Counted from the stretch's first letter, positions 1-10,357 are shown. The stretch: 64,000 bases of DNA from Aureisphaera sp963669405 (GCA_963669405.2 CAXXHF010000001.1:248001-312000); one strand, 5' to 3'. Made by a program: numbers and translations. Notes: generated from the sequence alone by a model not told the origin.

Positions 1-529
1 CCCAAGAATAGTGATGCTGTTCTATTGCTTTCCAATCAAAGTAAGAAGCGCTTACTTTTTTTAGTTCTATAATCTCCCCGTTGTTTATAAGTGAAAGTTT
101 ACCTCCATAGCATTTTAAGGTTTTGGTTATATGGAAGCCAACTCCTTCATATGCTTTTATGGCTTTTTTGTTTTTGGTGATCACTTCCAACGAACATAAC
201 GTAATTCCGGCAGCTTTTAGGATTGGAAACGCAAAATCGTATAGTTTTTGCACAATCCGTTGACCTCGATAGGCAGGAATAACACCGGTTCCAGTATTAA
301 AAGCAATGAATTCATTGTTACGATGGTCAACAGCATTTATAATAAACCCAACTAATTTTTCTTCATGAAACATTCCAAAGGAAAGATCATAACGAACCTT
401 GGCCCGTTTCCATCGCTCTCTATAGAATTCGTGATCTGTAGGCATTTTGACAAAATAATTTTCAAAAGCTTTCAGAAAACAATCCATGAGTTGGTTAAAA
501 CTTACGTGTTCCAGGGATTTTATAGTCAT
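1..529 (-). CDS. GNAT-family N-acetyltransferase (C-terminus cut by window edge)
   Basis: The reading frame starts at the ATG complement at 527-529 and stays open to the left edge, so about 176 residues are visible and the stop lies outside. The middle has the acetyl-CoA-binding signature of GNAT enzymes: a V-I-P-A-Y-R-G-Q-R-I stretch (motif A, Q/R-x-x-G-x-G/A type), then a helix and the N-K-K-A-I-K-A-Y-E-G-V-G-F segment typical of motif B. The family moves an acetyl group from acetyl-CoA to an amine on a small molecule or protein; the substrate cannot be read from the sequence. It is transcribed away from the AraC gene that follows. Confidence 0.8.
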   Translation of the reverse strand, partial: MTIKSLEHVSFNQLMDCFLKAFENYFVKMPTDHEFYRERWKRAKVRYDLSFGMFHEEKLVGFIINAVDHRNNEFIAFNTGTGVIPAYRGQRIVQKLYDFAFPILKAAGITLCSLEVITKNKKAIKAYEGVGFHITKTLKCYGGKLSLINNGEIIELKKVSASYFDWKAIEQHHYSW

Positions 530-668
530 TAATGGTCTTGTTCATAAATAATCAAAAAGTAGCTGTTTTTTAGAGTCTTTTTAAAACCTACCATCAAATA
601 TAGCAGCAATAGTACATCTTTATGTAATATTCCATATTTTAATCCTTTCATTCTATAAATACGTTTTT

Positions 669-1784
669 TTGAAACTGGATTTCAATTTTATCAATAGCAT
701 GATCCTTTTTGGGGCTATTCAAGGGTTTATCCTTTGTTGGGTGCTCTACAAAAAAAGGAAGACCAATAAAGTGGCCATCCGTAATTTTATTTTGTTCCTC
801 TTCTCCTTGAGCTTTCTGAATTTGTTTTATGCCCTTATGGATGCAAGGGTATTCGAAATCTACAAGCCTCTTTATGTCATTCCATTTCCCTATAAATATT
901 TAATTGGGGTAGGTTTCTTCTTCTATATACGCTACAGCTTTAGGAAAAAAGTACCTTCCAAACCTTCCAAAAATGAGCTGCTTTTGTTTTTACCTGCACT
1001 TATTTATGGATTGTTGCATGTGTACTGGTTTTATATTTCGGCTCAGGAAAACAGTTATGAAATCATTTTGAAGGTGATCCAAACCGATTTTTTTAGAATT
1101 AACGAATTTGTTTACTTTTTCTTCACCCTAACATTACTCTTCTGGGGATTGTTATTCCTACAGAAGAAACGAAATATCTGGCGAGAACATTCACGAAAGT
1201 TGAAACATATAAAATGGCTTATCCTCTTTTCGCAGGTATTTATTGCTTTATGGCTTATTGACTTATGCATCTACACTATTGATTTGTTATTACATAAAGG
1301 GCAAGAAAGTATGCTCTTCTACTACCCTAACCTCATACTGAATTCTGCTTTCATTTATTGGATTGGATATATAGGGTATATGAAGCCTAGATTATTACTT
1401 TCTGAAATTGTGGAAATGGACACAGTACAACTAGATCCAAAATCTGAAATCGTAGAAAGTCAATTACAGGAATTGATGAAAACCAAAAAGGTGTATACCC
1501 AGTTGCATATTTCTCTGGGGCAAGTAGCTGAAATGTTGGAGATTTCAAAAAACGAACTTTCTCAACATATCAATAGTTACTATAAAATGAACTTTTCAGA
1601 ATACATCAATCTACTTCGCGTAGAAAAAGTAAAGGAACTTATTGCGTCCAATAACGGACGGTACACATTGCTGGCGTTGGCAGAACAGGCTGGCTTTAGT
1701 TCTAAATCATCTTTCAACAGTATTTTCAAAAAAATGGAAGGGATCACTCCTTCCCAATATAAAAAAAGAGGTAACTACACATAA
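669..1784 (+). CDS. Membrane-bound AraC-family transcriptional regulator
   Basis: This 371-residue protein has about seven hydrophobic segments in the first 240 residues and an AraC-type double helix-turn-helix in the last 100. The end carries the usual G-F-S-S-K-S-S-F...F-K-K...G-I-T-P-S-Q-Y-K-K signature. The start is a TTG at 669. I chose it because the first 20 residues then align without gaps with the paralogue at 5156-6190, which starts with ATG; an ATG at 699 is the alternative. The architecture (7TM sensor-like N-terminus plus AraC domain) is common in flavobacteria and suggests a regulator anchored in the inner membrane. The next gene on the same strand, an erythromycin-esterase-like enzyme, is a plausible target (inference). 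Confidence 0.85.
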   Translation: MKLDFNFINSMILFGAIQGFILCWVLYKKRKTNKVAIRNFILFLFSLSFLNLFYALMDARVFEIYKPLYVIPFPYKYLIGVGFFFYIRYSFRKKVPSKPSKNELLLFLPALIYGLLHVYWFYISAQENSYEIILKVIQTDFFRINEFVYFFFTLTLLFWGLLFLQKKRNIWREHSRKLKHIKWLILFSQVFIALWLIDLCIYTIDLLLHKGQESMLFYYPNLILNSAFIYWIGYIGYMKPRLLLSEIVEMDTVQLDPKSEIVESQLQELMKTKKVYTQLHISLGQVAEMLEISKNELSQHINSYYKMNFSEYINLLRVEKVKELIASNNGRYTLLALAEQAGFSSKSSFNSIFKKMEGITPSQYKKRGNYT

Positions 1785-1879
1785 AAACGTCCAAGATTGT
1801 TTTTTCTGTACTTATTTTAACCTTTAGCTATTGTCCTGCTTAAATTGATGGAATAGTTTTGACCAAAACAACTATAAGC

Positions 1880-3730
1880 ATGAATTGCAACCCTACCCCC
1901 TATTCCAGAATTATCAAAGTTTGTGTTCTGGTCCATATTTTTTTATTTCAAACTTTTCTGTGTGCTCAACAAGAGTTGAATTTCAATTTTGAAAAAACAA
2001 GTATCGAGCATCCTATACGTCCATGGGGTTGGGCGGTAGAATCTCAAGAAAACACCCAAATGCAATTGGACAGTCTTACCGTTTTTGAAGGCAAGTACAG
2101 CTTTAGAATAGAGAATAACATACAGGAGGAACTGAAAGGGACTACTATGATGAAATTTGATATGGAAACTTTAGCCCTTCAAGGAAAGAAAATAACCATA
2201 ACCAGTAATCTAAAAACTCAAAAACTGAATGGCGATGCTTATGTTTCAATATATGATGATACTGAGAATAAAATCCTTGTACGTACACCCAAAGCGAAGA
2301 AGGATCAGGATTGGAAAAAGTTTTCTATAGATTATAATGTTCCAAAGACAGCCAAGGAAGTATCTGTTACATTAAATTTTGTTGGATATGGACAGATTTG
2401 GTTTGATGAATTGTGCCTATTCATAGACGGCACAAAGCATACCAAATTGGAAGTTGCTCCACCTTTTAAGGCCAACCAAGAACAGTGGATTGAAGAACAT
2501 GCCTACCCTTTGCGTTCAACACGTCTCTCAAAACCATGGGAGGATCATGATTTTGAAGACCTTAGGGCATTTAAGGAAATGGTAGGGGAAACAAAAATCA
2601 TTGCCCTAGGAGAAGCTACACATGGAACCAGTGAATTCTTCACACTAAAGCACCGAATTTTAGCATTTTCTGTCAAAGAATTGGGGGTTAGGGCTTTTGG
2701 TTTGGAAGGCAATATGCTTACGGTAGAAAAAATTAACAAATATGTGTTGGGAGGAGAAGGGCCTGCACAAAAAAGCATGTGGGGTATTTTTGCAGTATGG
2801 TACAATGAAGAGGTTCTAGCCATGGTAGAATGGGTTAGAAACTACAATGATGAGCATCCAGATGATCCGGTACAGTTTGTTGGTTATGACATGCAGGAAC
2901 TAGATCCACCTTTAGACAGTCTGTATGCTTTTCTGGAAAAACGATCTTCAAAATTGTTGAAATCAGTTTCTAATAAATTAAAGGATCTCAAACAAAATGG
3001 CAATAACTACTTTATGGCAGCGGACAGTACAAAACTAAACTGGTATAACAGTGCCACAGCTGCATTTTCAGAAATAAAGAAACAGGAAACTATATGGTTG
3101 GAAGCTTCAAAATCTGAAAGAGAACGTAGAGAAATTATTTGGGGGATTCAATATGCCAATTTAATCAAGCAATTTGCTGAAAATGTCTACAAAGGTCACT
3201 TGTCTTTTTATAGGGATGAAGCTATGTCCGAAAATATTTCATGGTTTCTAGACAATGCCAAACCTAACACACGCATGGTGATTTGGGCTCATGATTACCA
3301 TATAAGTCGAGCTGAACATCCTAATGAAGAGTATAACGTTTATTGGGGACTTTCTATGGGTAATCACCTTAGTAAGCAATATGGTAAAGATTATAAAGCC
3401 TTCGGAATTTCTACCTACCAAGGTAATTTTTTGGGAATGATAAGTTATTCAAATTTTGCACAAAAGGTATGCCCTATACATAAGGGTCCCATAGGTACAT
3501 TGGATGAAGTTTTGCATCGTCTTTCGGAAAAAAACAAATCTACAGGGATGTACCTAGATCTTAGTGAAGGGCGCTCACAATCATGGCTCGTAGTTCCATT
3601 AAGAACCCGTTTTGCCAATCATGTTAATATTGAATATGGGTATTGGACAGCCTATTCCATTCCGTATCAATATGATGGAATCTTTTTTGTTGATTCTACA
3701 AGTGCTGCACATCCACTAGGGAAAAATTGA
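1880..3730 (+). CDS. Erythromycin esterase-like secreted protein
   Basis: The protein has 616 residues from the ATG at 1880; a TTG seven codons upstream (1859) is possible, but the ATG puts the signal peptide in a normal place (charged start, hydrophobic core, cleavage after L-C-A-Q). The N-terminal 170 residues look like a beta-sandwich domain of carbohydrate-binding type. The C-terminal 390 residues match the erythromycin esterase family: L-G-E-A-T-H-G-T-S-E-F with the conserved Glu/His, then G-L-E-G-N, V-G-Y-D-M-Q and W-A-H-D-Y-H. Members in this family include macrolide-lactone hydrolases, but most environmental copies have unknown substrates, so a resistance role is not implied. It follows an AraC regulator and ends at a strong hairpin terminator. 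Confidence 0.85.
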   Translation: MNCNPTPYSRIIKVCVLVHIFLFQTFLCAQQELNFNFEKTSIEHPIRPWGWAVESQENTQMQLDSLTVFEGKYSFRIENNIQEELKGTTMMKFDMETLALQGKKITITSNLKTQKLNGDAYVSIYDDTENKILVRTPKAKKDQDWKKFSIDYNVPKTAKEVSVTLNFVGYGQIWFDELCLFIDGTKHTKLEVAPPFKANQEQWIEEHAYPLRSTRLSKPWEDHDFEDLRAFKEMVGETKIIALGEATHGTSEFFTLKHRILAFSVKELGVRAFGLEGNMLTVEKINKYVLGGEGPAQKSMWGIFAVWYNEEVLAMVEWVRNYNDEHPDDPVQFVGYDMQELDPPLDSLYAFLEKRSSKLLKSVSNKLKDLKQNGNNYFMAADSTKLNWYNSATAAFSEIKKQETIWLEASKSERERREIIWGIQYANLIKQFAENVYKGHLSFYRDEAMSENISWFLDNAKPNTRMVIWAHDYHISRAEHPNEEYNVYWGLSMGNHLSKQYGKDYKAFGISTYQGNFLGMISYSNFAQKVCPIHKGPIGTLDEVLHRLSEKNKSTGMYLDLSEGRSQSWLVVPLRTRFANHVNIEYGYWTAYSIPYQYDGIFFVDSTSAAHPLGKN

Positions 3731-3771
3731 AATATAGAATTAGGAAACACAATATGAATCACTTAAAAACC

Positions 3772-3801
3772 AAACCCTGACATTTTATGATGTCAGGGTT
3801 T
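3772..3801. terminator. Bidirectional terminator between convergent genes
   Basis: A perfect 12-base inverted repeat, AAACCCTGACAT and ATGTCAGGGTTT, encloses a 6-base loop. It lies 41 bases after the esterase stop codon. The gene on the opposite strand ends at 3943, so the hairpin could also stop its transcript, although neither side has a long T-tract. Confidence 0.75.
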
Positions 3802-3942
3802 ATCATTCAAATTAAACTATGAAAGTTGATGCTAGATTCATTTTATGAAAATGGCATACATAATCCTATTTTGTCTTCAAATTTCCTTATTAAATTATAA
3901 ACCACCAATACGTATTTATACGGGTATTTACGCTTATGATTT

Positions 3943-5052
3943 CTATAGCTCTGTTTGCAACATTTGAATAATGGCTTCGGCAACAGGGATGGATGACAAC
4001 CAGTTTTGTCCAGTAACCAGCCTCCCATCAACTTCTACATGAGGTGTATTCCTTGGGGAATGCTTAAAAATTCCACCTCTGCTTTCTATGGTTTGTGTAA
4101 TTTTAAAGGGAAAGGTCTTGTAATAATCCCTTTCCTTTCGCTCAAAAGCATCTGGGTAGCCACTTACGCGTTTTCCCATGACCAGATAATGTCCCTCCTT
4201 TGTTTTTAGGTTCACAATTCCTGCAGTACCATGACAAACAGATGAAACAATGCCATCATGCTTTTCATAAATATCCATAGCAATTTGTTGTATAGCCTCA
4301 TTTTCAGGGACTCCAAACATGGAACTTCCTCCTCCTATAAATTGAATCGCTTTATAAAAAGATGCATCCACTTCATCTGGAGATAGGGTGTGCTTAATGG
4401 CATACATGAAATCTGGATTGTATAAATGATCTTTGCTTGTATCATCAGACGTGTCTACATATGCTACAGGGATAGCTCCACCCTCTGGACTTACAAAATC
4501 TACATGGTAACCAGCCTTCACAAACGTATCATAAGCCTTTACAATTTCATAAAAACTATTTCCAGTCTTCATCTCTGAATTTCCATAATACTGTGCATTA
4601 GATACCACAAACAGAACATGATCTCCTTGTTTTGGTGAGTCTTCCTTAGTAGCAGTTTTAGAGATTATTTTCCAGGTTCCATTCTCCATCTTCTTCAGTA
4701 GAAAAAGATCGATAAAACGCCATTTTCGCTGGGGTATGAGAATTTCAACTTTGGCAGTCGCTATTTCATTGGATACATTGATCGATAGAATTTTAGACTT
4801 TCTACCGTTAAAAGTGCCTGGTTCGCCCCTAAACCAGCTTACATACTCATCTGCCGTGAGCATCTTAAATTCATCCCTTACGGTTAGATACAGTGTTGCG
4901 TTCTCAGCAAAAGCACTTCTAAGTTGTTCTTTTTGGTTAAAGGAACTACCATGCATGTAGTCTTGGAGGGTTTTAGTGATCGATTCTCTATCAGATTGAG
5001 CAACTATGGAAAGAGAAACAAATAATACTAAAAAAGTGATCTTAATTTTCAT
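3943..5052 (-). CDS. Secreted NTF2-like/DJ-1 (PfpI) fusion protein
   Basis: I start the gene at the ATG complement at 5050-5052, which gives a clean signal peptide (M-K-I-K-I-T-F-L-V-L-F-V...I-V-A-Q); an upstream ATG at 5100 adds 16 residues that do not fit. The 369-residue protein has two domains. Residues about 20-135 resemble the NTF2-like putative lumazine-binding family. Residues about 150-365 are a DJ-1/PfpI (class I glutamine amidotransferase-like) domain, with the nucleophile elbow S-S-V-C-H-G-T-A-G at Cys273-His274 and an acidic residue in the upstream S-P-E-G-G segment. DJ-1 relatives act as proteases, glyoxalases or chaperones; which applies here is unknown. It lies downstream of the AraC gene at 5156-6190 in the same direction, with a gap of about 100 bases. 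Confidence 0.85.
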   Translation of the reverse strand: MKIKITFLVLFVSLSIVAQSDRESITKTLQDYMHGSSFNQKEQLRSAFAENATLYLTVRDEFKMLTADEYVSWFRGEPGTFNGRKSKILSINVSNEIATAKVEILIPQRKWRFIDLFLLKKMENGTWKIISKTATKEDSPKQGDHVLFVVSNAQYYGNSEMKTGNSFYEIVKAYDTFVKAGYHVDFVSPEGGAIPVAYVDTSDDTSKDHLYNPDFMYAIKHTLSPDEVDASFYKAIQFIGGGSSMFGVPENEAIQQIAMDIYEKHDGIVSSVCHGTAGIVNLKTKEGHYLVMGKRVSGYPDAFERKERDYYKTFPFKITQTIESRGGIFKHSPRNTPHVEVDGRLVTGQNWLSSIPVAEAIIQMLQTEL

Positions 5053-5155
5053 TTTGATGAATGTTTTTAAAAGTTTCAGCAAACTTCTAAAAGGAAACAT
5101 AAAATGAAATCATAGATTATAATACAATGCTCCAGAATTATAATTTTGGAGTATT

Positions 5156-6190
5156 TTATTGCTTAAATTCTGAAGGAGTCATACCAGCTATCTTCTTGAA
5201 AGTACTATAAAAAGTGGACTTAGAAGAAAAACCAGCTTCGAAACCTATTGCTTCTAATGTATATCGGTTTTCTTCAATTAAAAGCTTTTTGGCCTTTTCT
5301 ACTCGGTGTTCATTAATATAATGATTGAAGCTTTTCCCTAAATTATCATTCAGTAACTGAGATAATTTATGGGAAGATATTTTCACTTCTTTAGCTACAT
5401 CCTTTAGTTTAATATTGGGGTTTGCAAAGAGTTCTTTTTCCTTCATTACAACTTCTAATTGACTAAAGATTTCATCAGCTTCTGAGATTTCTATTTTTTT
5501 GGCCCCGTATTTTTTTGGAGGGTCCTGGAAAAGAATCGATCTGTTCTTCTTAAGCAATAGAAAAAAGACAGTTCCATACAACACAATAGAAAAAGTAATA
5601 GCTCCAGTAATATACCAACGATACATCCCCAGGTTGTAGGCTGCAAAAATTAAGAGGTTACTAACATAAACCAACAATAGCCAGAGTTCTTGGGTAGTGA
5701 AAGTTTGCTTTCTTTTAAACACTTTTAAAATTGAAAAGCGTAACATATACCCTGATAACAGTAAATAAACGCCCCAAACCAAATAAATGAATCGTGCAGA
5801 ATAGCTTCTCCACAGTTCTGGATACGTCTCATACGGATAGATCATCCCAGTCACCAGAATAAAGCATAAAAGAATACCAATATGCAATTTCCATGAAATT
5901 GGAACCTTTTTGGTGTTTTCCAATTGTGACTTAATGTAGTAATAGAGCATCACCCCAATGAGAAAGCAAGCAGAAAGCCCAATCTGTAGATACAAAAGGA
6001 CTCGATCTTGATTAAAAACCATATATACTGATTTTCCAATGCGTATACTTAGCATAAGAATAAGCAGTCCAAGAAAATAGTTTGGAAGTCGGTTTTTCTT
6101 TCTAAAAAACAATAAATAAAAGCTTAGTAGAAAACCATTGAAGACCCCAAGGGCGCTAAAGAAAAAAAGGATGGAAGAACCAATATCCAT
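5156..6190 (-). CDS. Membrane-bound AraC-family transcriptional regulator
   Basis: This 344-residue protein is a paralogue of the regulator at 669-1784. The first 215 residues form about seven membrane segments, followed by a linker and a C-terminal AraC domain with the G-F-S-S-K-S-T-F-Y-S-T-F-K-K...G-M-T-P-S-E-F-K signature. It sits directly upstream of the NTF2/DJ-1 gene on the same strand, so the two AraC genes and their two downstream enzymes form a mirror-image arrangement around the terminator at 3772-3801. That it controls the DJ-1 gene is inference from position. Confidence 0.85.
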   Translation of the reverse strand: MDIGSSILFFFSALGVFNGFLLSFYLLFFRKKNRLPNYFLGLLILMLSIRIGKSVYMVFNQDRVLLYLQIGLSACFLIGVMLYYYIKSQLENTKKVPISWKLHIGILLCFILVTGMIYPYETYPELWRSYSARFIYLVWGVYLLLSGYMLRFSILKVFKRKQTFTTQELWLLLVYVSNLLIFAAYNLGMYRWYITGAITFSIVLYGTVFFLLLKKNRSILFQDPPKKYGAKKIEISEADEIFSQLEVVMKEKELFANPNIKLKDVAKEVKISSHKLSQLLNDNLGKSFNHYINEHRVEKAKKLLIEENRYTLEAIGFEAGFSSKSTFYSTFKKIAGMTPSEFKQ

Positions 6191-6254
6191 AGATCGCCAA
6201 AGATATCAATTTCTCCCATCCAAACTCCAAAATGTCTAAACCATTATGAAACCG

Positions 6255-8253
6255 TTAAACAATATCAGATGAGACATCTGGAGCCATAAGAATACCCCAA
6301 GTTTCTTTCATTTGGTCTATTTTATCTACTGCTCCCATTTGTTCAAGAATATTAAGCACTGCATTGTAGGCAGAATCTAACGCACCCACAATCCACCCAT
6401 GGTGTACCGAGCAGCACTCGCCGGCAAAATTTAGCGATCCATTAAATTCTGGTGTAAGTAACGTAGGGTATAAATTCTTGAATTGCCCAGGACCAAAGAG
6501 TGCAAAAGCACCACCTCCTGCATGATTATCCCAGAACCAGGTTTTCGTAGTTCTTTCAGGATCATATCCTGCAAATTCATCGTAAACATCTACTTCTGGA
6601 TACAGGTATGCTATTCCTTTTAAACATTCGTTCACACGTTCTTTATCAGACAATGCACCCATGCGTTCTGCATCTTGGGCCCAACAATATATCTGAAGCA
6701 CACCTCCTTTTGCTTCATAACCATAAGATGGGTATACAATCTGACGATTGGGTCTATCTGATACTCCTACTCCCAGTCCTTTGTCTTGACGATGACCCAA
6801 TTTGGCCCAGAACTGTGACTTAAATGTTATAAACGCCTTAAATGAAGGCATATAATTACTTTCTCTAATGGCTCTGGCTTTGGAAAAAGAGAGGTCATCA
6901 AAGAAATTAGTTTTTAACTGACCGTTCAGGTAATTACCATTGGGTAAGGTTGTAATGGCATACGGGTACTTTTTAACGGTTACTCCTTCTCCATCGGGTC
7001 TTTGAATGGTCAAGCTCATACCACCATGTCCATCAAATAATTTCTCATCATATTCTACCTTGGTAACGCGATGTTTCATATGAACTCGTTTTTTAGGTTT
7101 ACTAGGTAATCCCGGTGACGGTTTTTTGGCATCTGCCTTGGGTACAGAAGACGGTGGTTCTGCATCTTTAGTAAGGTTTGGAGGAGAATATCCATAGGCA
7201 TTATTCAACCCTTTTTCCATCCCTACTTCTACTTGTGCCCAATGACCATCTTCGGGCCGTACCCCATCCTGTAAATCCAATACAGCTCTACAGGCGTTTG
7301 GAAAATGTTGCATTCCATGATCTATGGTAACCATATAGATGTTAGGATCAGACTTATCATACGGGTTCTTGCTTCCTCCCCAATCATATACAGCTATCAC
7401 CATTTCTACAAAGGATACTGAATACATTCCTGTTCCTACATTTAAGGTTTCTAAATAACTAGCCACATTGTACGGAAGATTTTCGGATTTTTCTCCCATT
7501 GCAGGATTGTAGTATTCTCCCAATTCTCCCAGAGTAAATTTATTGGTAAGATATCCCCACATGGAGTAATGATCATTTTCCATCAATTTTTCAAATCCTT
7601 TTGCAAAAGATTCGTCTATGGCCTTTAAAAATGGTTCGTTTACTTTGTCCAAGACCATATTAATTGGCAAATACGGATCTCCCTTGTCTGGCTTTACTTC
7701 AGTAACCCACAATGTTATTGTATCGCAATCGTTGTACCTCTGAATTGTAATAAAACTTCCGCCATTGTACCATTTTGTCTTCCAATCCATTCCGTTTCAA
7801 TACAGCGTTCACTGCTAATGTTAAATGCTGAACGGGTAGCATATCTGCTGAAAATTGAGGAACACGCATTCCGCCTACTTCTCCGTACAAACCTGCCATA
7901 TCTACATTTTTTGGGTCATATTCTGTAGAGTACCAGGTATCTATACGACCTCCTACCCGATCTGAAGCTTCAAACACTTCACTTTCTATACCCAAAGATT
8001 GAAGAATGAGCCCAGAGTACAAGCCAGCAAATCCGCCACCAATAATACCCACGGTCGCTTGGTCTTTGTCTTCTGGTTTATACCCTTTTTTCTTAAGGGA
8101 TCGCTGTCTGTTGATTTCCTTGCGATAATCTTTCCCGTAATTTTCCAGTATCCACTGTGAAAATGCTTTTTTAACAGATCCCTGAGGCTTTGACTGTTTT
8201 AAGTTTTCAGAACCCTTTCTAGAAGGTCCTGGTTTAAATGAAAGATAACTCAT
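6255..8253 (-). pseudogene. Flavin amine oxidase / L-amino-acid oxidase-like gene, frameshifted
   Basis: Two overlapping frames encode one protein. The first (8253 to 7699) holds the FAD-binding N-terminus with G-I-I-G-G-G-F-A-G-L at about residues 69-78 and E-A-S-D-R-V-G-G-R. The second (from within 7790 down to 6255) holds the rest, ending in the flavoenzyme motif F-A-G-E-C-C-S-V-H-H-G-W-I-V-G-A-L-D-S-A. Dropping one base around 7711-7722 (AATAACATTG on the coding strand) joins R-Y-N directly to T-L-W-V-T-E-V and gives about 665 residues, close to long bacterial L-amino-acid oxidases. Such enzymes oxidise amino acids or amines to imino products and release hydrogen peroxide. The first 65 residues show no signal peptide. 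The patatin gene lies upstream on the same strand. A sequencing error or a real inactivating insertion are both possible. Confidence 0.8.
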
Positions 8254-8370
8254 GGTAATTGGTTTTTGTTATAAAGGTTTGTGTAAAAGTCTTGTAATAA
8301 CAAACATACCCGTTACCGTATTGAAACGAAATAAGTATATATACCTAATTTATGGGGGGAAATACCGTAT

Positions 8371-10060
8371 TTACTCAGGTTTTACCCAAATAAGAGGACT
8401 ATCATTAAGGGTTTTCCAATCTTCACGTAATGCTGCTTCCAAAGCATCTAATTCTGAAGAGGAGTACCCGTTAGATTTCAAATCCAGTACATAGTCCAAC
8501 AAGTTATAACATGTTGTGAATTGTCCACAGGCAATAAGTGAATCCATTCTATGGACTTCTATATCCTTTTGGTCCCACCACAATGTAGTGGGGGCTTGCG
8601 AAGCTATCAAAGATGTGTGAGTCAATTCTGTACTGGGTTTGGGGTGGATTTTATCGTTAAATTTATTATTACCATACTGGGTTTTCTCACCATTCAATTG
8701 ATATACCGTAGAAGTAATGCGTTTATTCTCTAAAGTCTCCTCATTATACATCATATCATAATTGAGTCTTCTTATTTGTTTCAGAAACACATCATTAATC
8801 ATTTTTGCTCCAGAGGTTAAACGATCTGTTAGCATTCTTTTCAGTAAACCTACATCCAACCGTTGAAAAGAAATGACATCATTTAACAAAGCTTCGGGGA
8901 CATTTTTTTTAATAATATCCCTAGACCATTCTTGCCCCTTTTCTCTTAAATGCAGCAACAAAGGAACCTAATACAGTAAGCACCAGACCTGCACCCGTTA
9001 ATATCCCTCCTACTAGATAAACACTTGTGAGTTCGGTATTCCAAATAACTTTCTTCCAATTCAAAAAGATTAAAAGTATCCCTAAAACAAGCGTTATAAT
9101 AAACAGTGGATTTACCCCAAAATATTTCAAAAAATTCTGCAACACCTTCTCTAAAGGTTTCTTATGGGTGATTGGTTCTGTGTCTTGAACCCATGGTACC
9201 ATTTTGTAACTAGCCACATCATTTACAATGAGTAAATTGAAATGATCTTTTACACGTTCTCTTTTGGTGATATTAATCATGCTATCAATCCCCTGATTAT
9301 CTGCAATACCACCATCCATGACTCCAATTCCCTCTTGATAGTATGCTTCTTTTTTAAGCTCTTGATATTCTGTTGCGGTATGATCTGAAAAATAATCATC
9401 CGGGAAAATCAAAGGTTCAAAGCCCAACGGAAAACATGAGGAAGATGCCACAATGTCTCCTAGTTGCACTTTAAATTTCATTTTATTCAATTCTTTCTTT
9501 CCTCTAGGAATGCTATCGTTAAGTGGAAAGTTTCCAAAAAGTCCTGTATTCTGAAATCGAAAAGGCAAACCAAAAGAAAATTCGGTACTGTTAAAGCAGA
9601 CATTGGCAAGTGTTGCCGACGTATTGTTTTCAAAAACATCAAATCCGCCTTCAAAAACATCCATTTCAGCATATGTTAATGCAAATGCATTGATAAGGCT
9701 TCGCTTTTTATAAGGAAAGGTATTCCAAACATGCTTATCTTCTAGTTTTGCTACCGCACGCTCTAAAAGTTTATCGTTTTCTGGAGTAAATTGATTATAA
9801 AAAGTTTTGTAAAAAACGTTGAAATTGAAATCTGAAGATTGCGCAGCCTTTGCATAGGCAACTGAAAGCAGGGTTCCACCACTTACCGAACTTATCGCAA
9901 TGTTTCTACTTAGCAATGAGCTCCCAGCATATTGAATCCTGTGTAGGTAGGCCACCACGCCCAAAGCAAAAAAAGTGGCTCGATACCCTCCCCCACTAAA
10001 GCATAAACCAATTCCATCAAAAGGAACTATCTGAGATTGTTCTGTAGCATGTTCGTCCAT
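8371..10060 (-). pseudogene. Patatin-like phospholipase gene, frameshifted
   Basis: The first frame (10060 to 8921) has the patatin signature: the oxyanion loop F-S-G-G-G-Y-R-A at residues 21-28, the serine elbow S-S-V-S-G-G with Ser60, and the catalytic M-D-G-G-I-A-D-N-Q-G. Two membrane segments follow at about residues 315-370. The frame then runs into a stop, while a second frame (8961 to 8371) continues with L-L-K-R-M-L-T-D-R-L and I-R-R-L-N-Y, which reads as the natural C-terminus. Removing one G from the AAAAGGGG run (coding strand, 8935-8942) fuses F-K-R-K to G-Q-E-W-S-R-D and gives a 562-residue protein. Patatin enzymes hydrolyse acyl esters of membrane lipids. The amine-oxidase gene lies 117 bases downstream on the same strand, so the two probably formed an operon. 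Confidence 0.8.
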
Positions 10061-10357
10061 AGCAGTAAAAAATTATAAATAGATCTATACCGGGGAGTTT
10101 CATAAAATTACAAATAATCGTATAGCTTGCAAGTTAATCTGCACTTAAAAGATAATTGTCTGCACTTCAACGATTTTCACTAAATCACTACTTCACTTAA
10201 CAAGAAATTTCGTACATTTAAGGAACGCTTCATCTTACCCTCAACACCTATAAATTGCTACTGGTTGACCCAGTATCTTATCTATTCCTGTTTTTACAAG
10301 AAACTAGAACTTCTTTGTAATGGTAGTTATCATTTATTAACTTCTAATCCGTTGCGT
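10061..10357. other. Intergenic region before small peptide gene 1
   Basis: These 297 bases separate the patatin start (minus strand) from the 32-residue peptide gene (plus strand) and must hold promoters for both. On the plus strand TACATTTA at 10213-10220 matches seven of eight bases of the Bacteroidota -7 box, but I see no good -33 TTG at the right distance. If it is used, the peptide messenger would have a leader of about 130 bases. Confidence 0.35.

Noticed and set aside
7699..7790. Programmed +1 frameshift in the amine oxidase
   Set aside because: The best join lies in an ordinary stretch well before the stop, without a slippery codon next to the stop as in prfB; an indel is simpler.
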